Shown piece by piece: positions 6,001 to 6,337 of a DNA stretch of 6,337 bases. The position numbers were made by a program, and so were the translations under genes. The notes under the pieces were generated by a model. The model was not told where the DNA came from, made no database searches, and worked only from the letters and a program-made list of their open reading frames with translations. Origin of the DNA: a bacterium (GTDB lineage Bacteria; UBP14; UBA6098); the NCBI GenBank assembly GCA_030642425.1, contig DAOWNU010000123.1, positions 1 through 6,337 on the forward strand, written 5' to 3'. Each line of letters begins with the position of its first letter. Position 1 is the first letter of the stretch.

Positions 6001-6030
6001 TAGGGGCCAACCACGTCGGCCCGCGCGGGC
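6001..6030. repeat. GC-rich palindromic element, REP-like, between the diguanylate cyclase and gmhB genes
   Basis: Bases 6004-6011 (gggccaac) and 6015-6022 (gtcggccc) form an 8-pair stem with a 3-base loop. On the minus-strand transcript all pairs hold, one of them G-U. Overlapping it, gcccgcgcgggc (6019-6030) is a perfect 12-bp palindrome abutting the diguanylate cyclase stop. The hairpin is followed on the minus strand by ctacgatttt, a very short T run, so it may also serve as a weak terminator for that gene. The motif style (gtaggggc at one end with inverted gcccg at the other) resembles dispersed intergenic palindromes of some bacterial genomes. Only one copy is in this window, so calling it a repeat is inference. 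Confidence 0.35.
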
Positions 6031-6337
6031 TATTTACCTCCCGCAGTTGCGCAGCAGTTTTTCCCCCTCATTTTTGCTGCGTATAACGCTTTGTCGGCCT
6101 CTTTTATCGCCATGTCAATATCCTTTTCTCCCCGATATTCGCTTATACCGAAAGATGCGGTTATTGAATGATTCTTACCGTTATAATTATGCGAATAGTC
6201 TTCGATATTCTTCCTGACCTTCTCGACAACTTTGAGGCCGTCGGCCAAATCGGTCTCCGGCAAAATAAGAAGAAACTCTTCACCGCCCCACCTGCCGACA
6301 TGGTCTTGCTCACGTATCGAAGTTTTCAGGACATTCG
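6030..6337 (-). CDS. Diguanylate cyclase, C-terminal part of the GGDEF domain; gene continues beyond the right edge
   Basis: The frame is open from 6335 to the TAG at 6030-6032, giving 101 residues without a start. It contains RWGGEEFLLILPETD (residues about 15-29), the GGEEF active-site form that makes cyclic di-GMP from two GTP. Five residues before it is RxxD (REQD, 8-11), the inhibitory site that binds c-di-GMP product. Later family landmarks are ITASFGISEY and the C-terminal ADKALYAAKMRGKN. After this come only about eight residues, so the cyclase domain ends the protein. Sensor or receiver domains would lie upstream, outside the window. A TTG at 6263 gives a shorter frame but falls inside the domain and is not the start. 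The gene is on the same strand as the gmhB cluster, with 74 bases between them; a shared transcript is possible. Confidence 0.93.
   Translation of the reverse strand, partial: NVLKTSIREQDHVGRWGGEEFLLILPETDLADGLKVVEKVRKNIEDYSHNYNGKNHSITASFGISEYRGEKDIDMAIKEADKALYAAKMRGKNCCATAGGK

Overview
The window has about 50% GC and codes on both strands. It looks like a chromosomal segment of a Gram-negative bacterium. Two genes of heptose-containing LPS core synthesis (a GmhB-type phosphatase and a WaaF-type heptosyltransferase) imply an outer membrane with inner-core heptose. The mix of these genes with an AmmeMemoRadiSam-type radical SAM enzyme and a Gx-transporter/NusG-II pair, the hybrid two-component kinase and a poorly recognisable hypothetical protein would fit an uncultured anaerobic lineage. 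The sequence alone does not fix the phylum.

Layout. Bases 1-1453 (+) hold the 3' part of a PAS-histidine kinase-receiver hybrid sensor; its start lies left of the window. Bases 1454-1682 are intergenic. They contain a nested inverted repeat that looks like the kinase terminator, then a candidate promoter overlapped by a perfect 12-bp palindrome, then a small hairpin next to the ribosome binding site of the next gene. Bases 1683-2363 (+) encode a 226-residue protein of unknown function, apparently helical. It converges, with only a 20-bp gap, on a five-gene minus-strand cluster.

The minus-strand cluster, in transcription order, is gmhB-like phosphatase (5955-5371), radical SAM enzyme of the AmmeMemoRadiSam type (5367-4351), a small membrane-anchored NusG domain II protein (4369-4004), a Gx-transporter-family membrane protein (4020-3418) and a waaF-like heptosyltransferase (3421-2384). 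Junctions are a 3-bp gap followed by overlaps of about 19, 17 and 4 bp, so the five genes are almost certainly co-transcribed and partly translationally coupled. GmhB and WaaF act at two ends of the same pathway: making ADP-heptose and transferring heptose to the LPS core. The three genes between them have no known role in that pathway, which is the main point of interest here.

Upstream of gmhB, on the same strand, lies the 3' end of a diguanylate cyclase gene (6030-6337, running off the right edge) with intact GGEEF and RxxD inhibitory-site motifs. A GC-rich palindromic element (6001-6030) and an AT-rich stretch separate the two genes. No tRNA, rRNA, CRISPR array, insertion sequence or replication origin was seen. 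No gene-free stretch exceeds about 230 bases.
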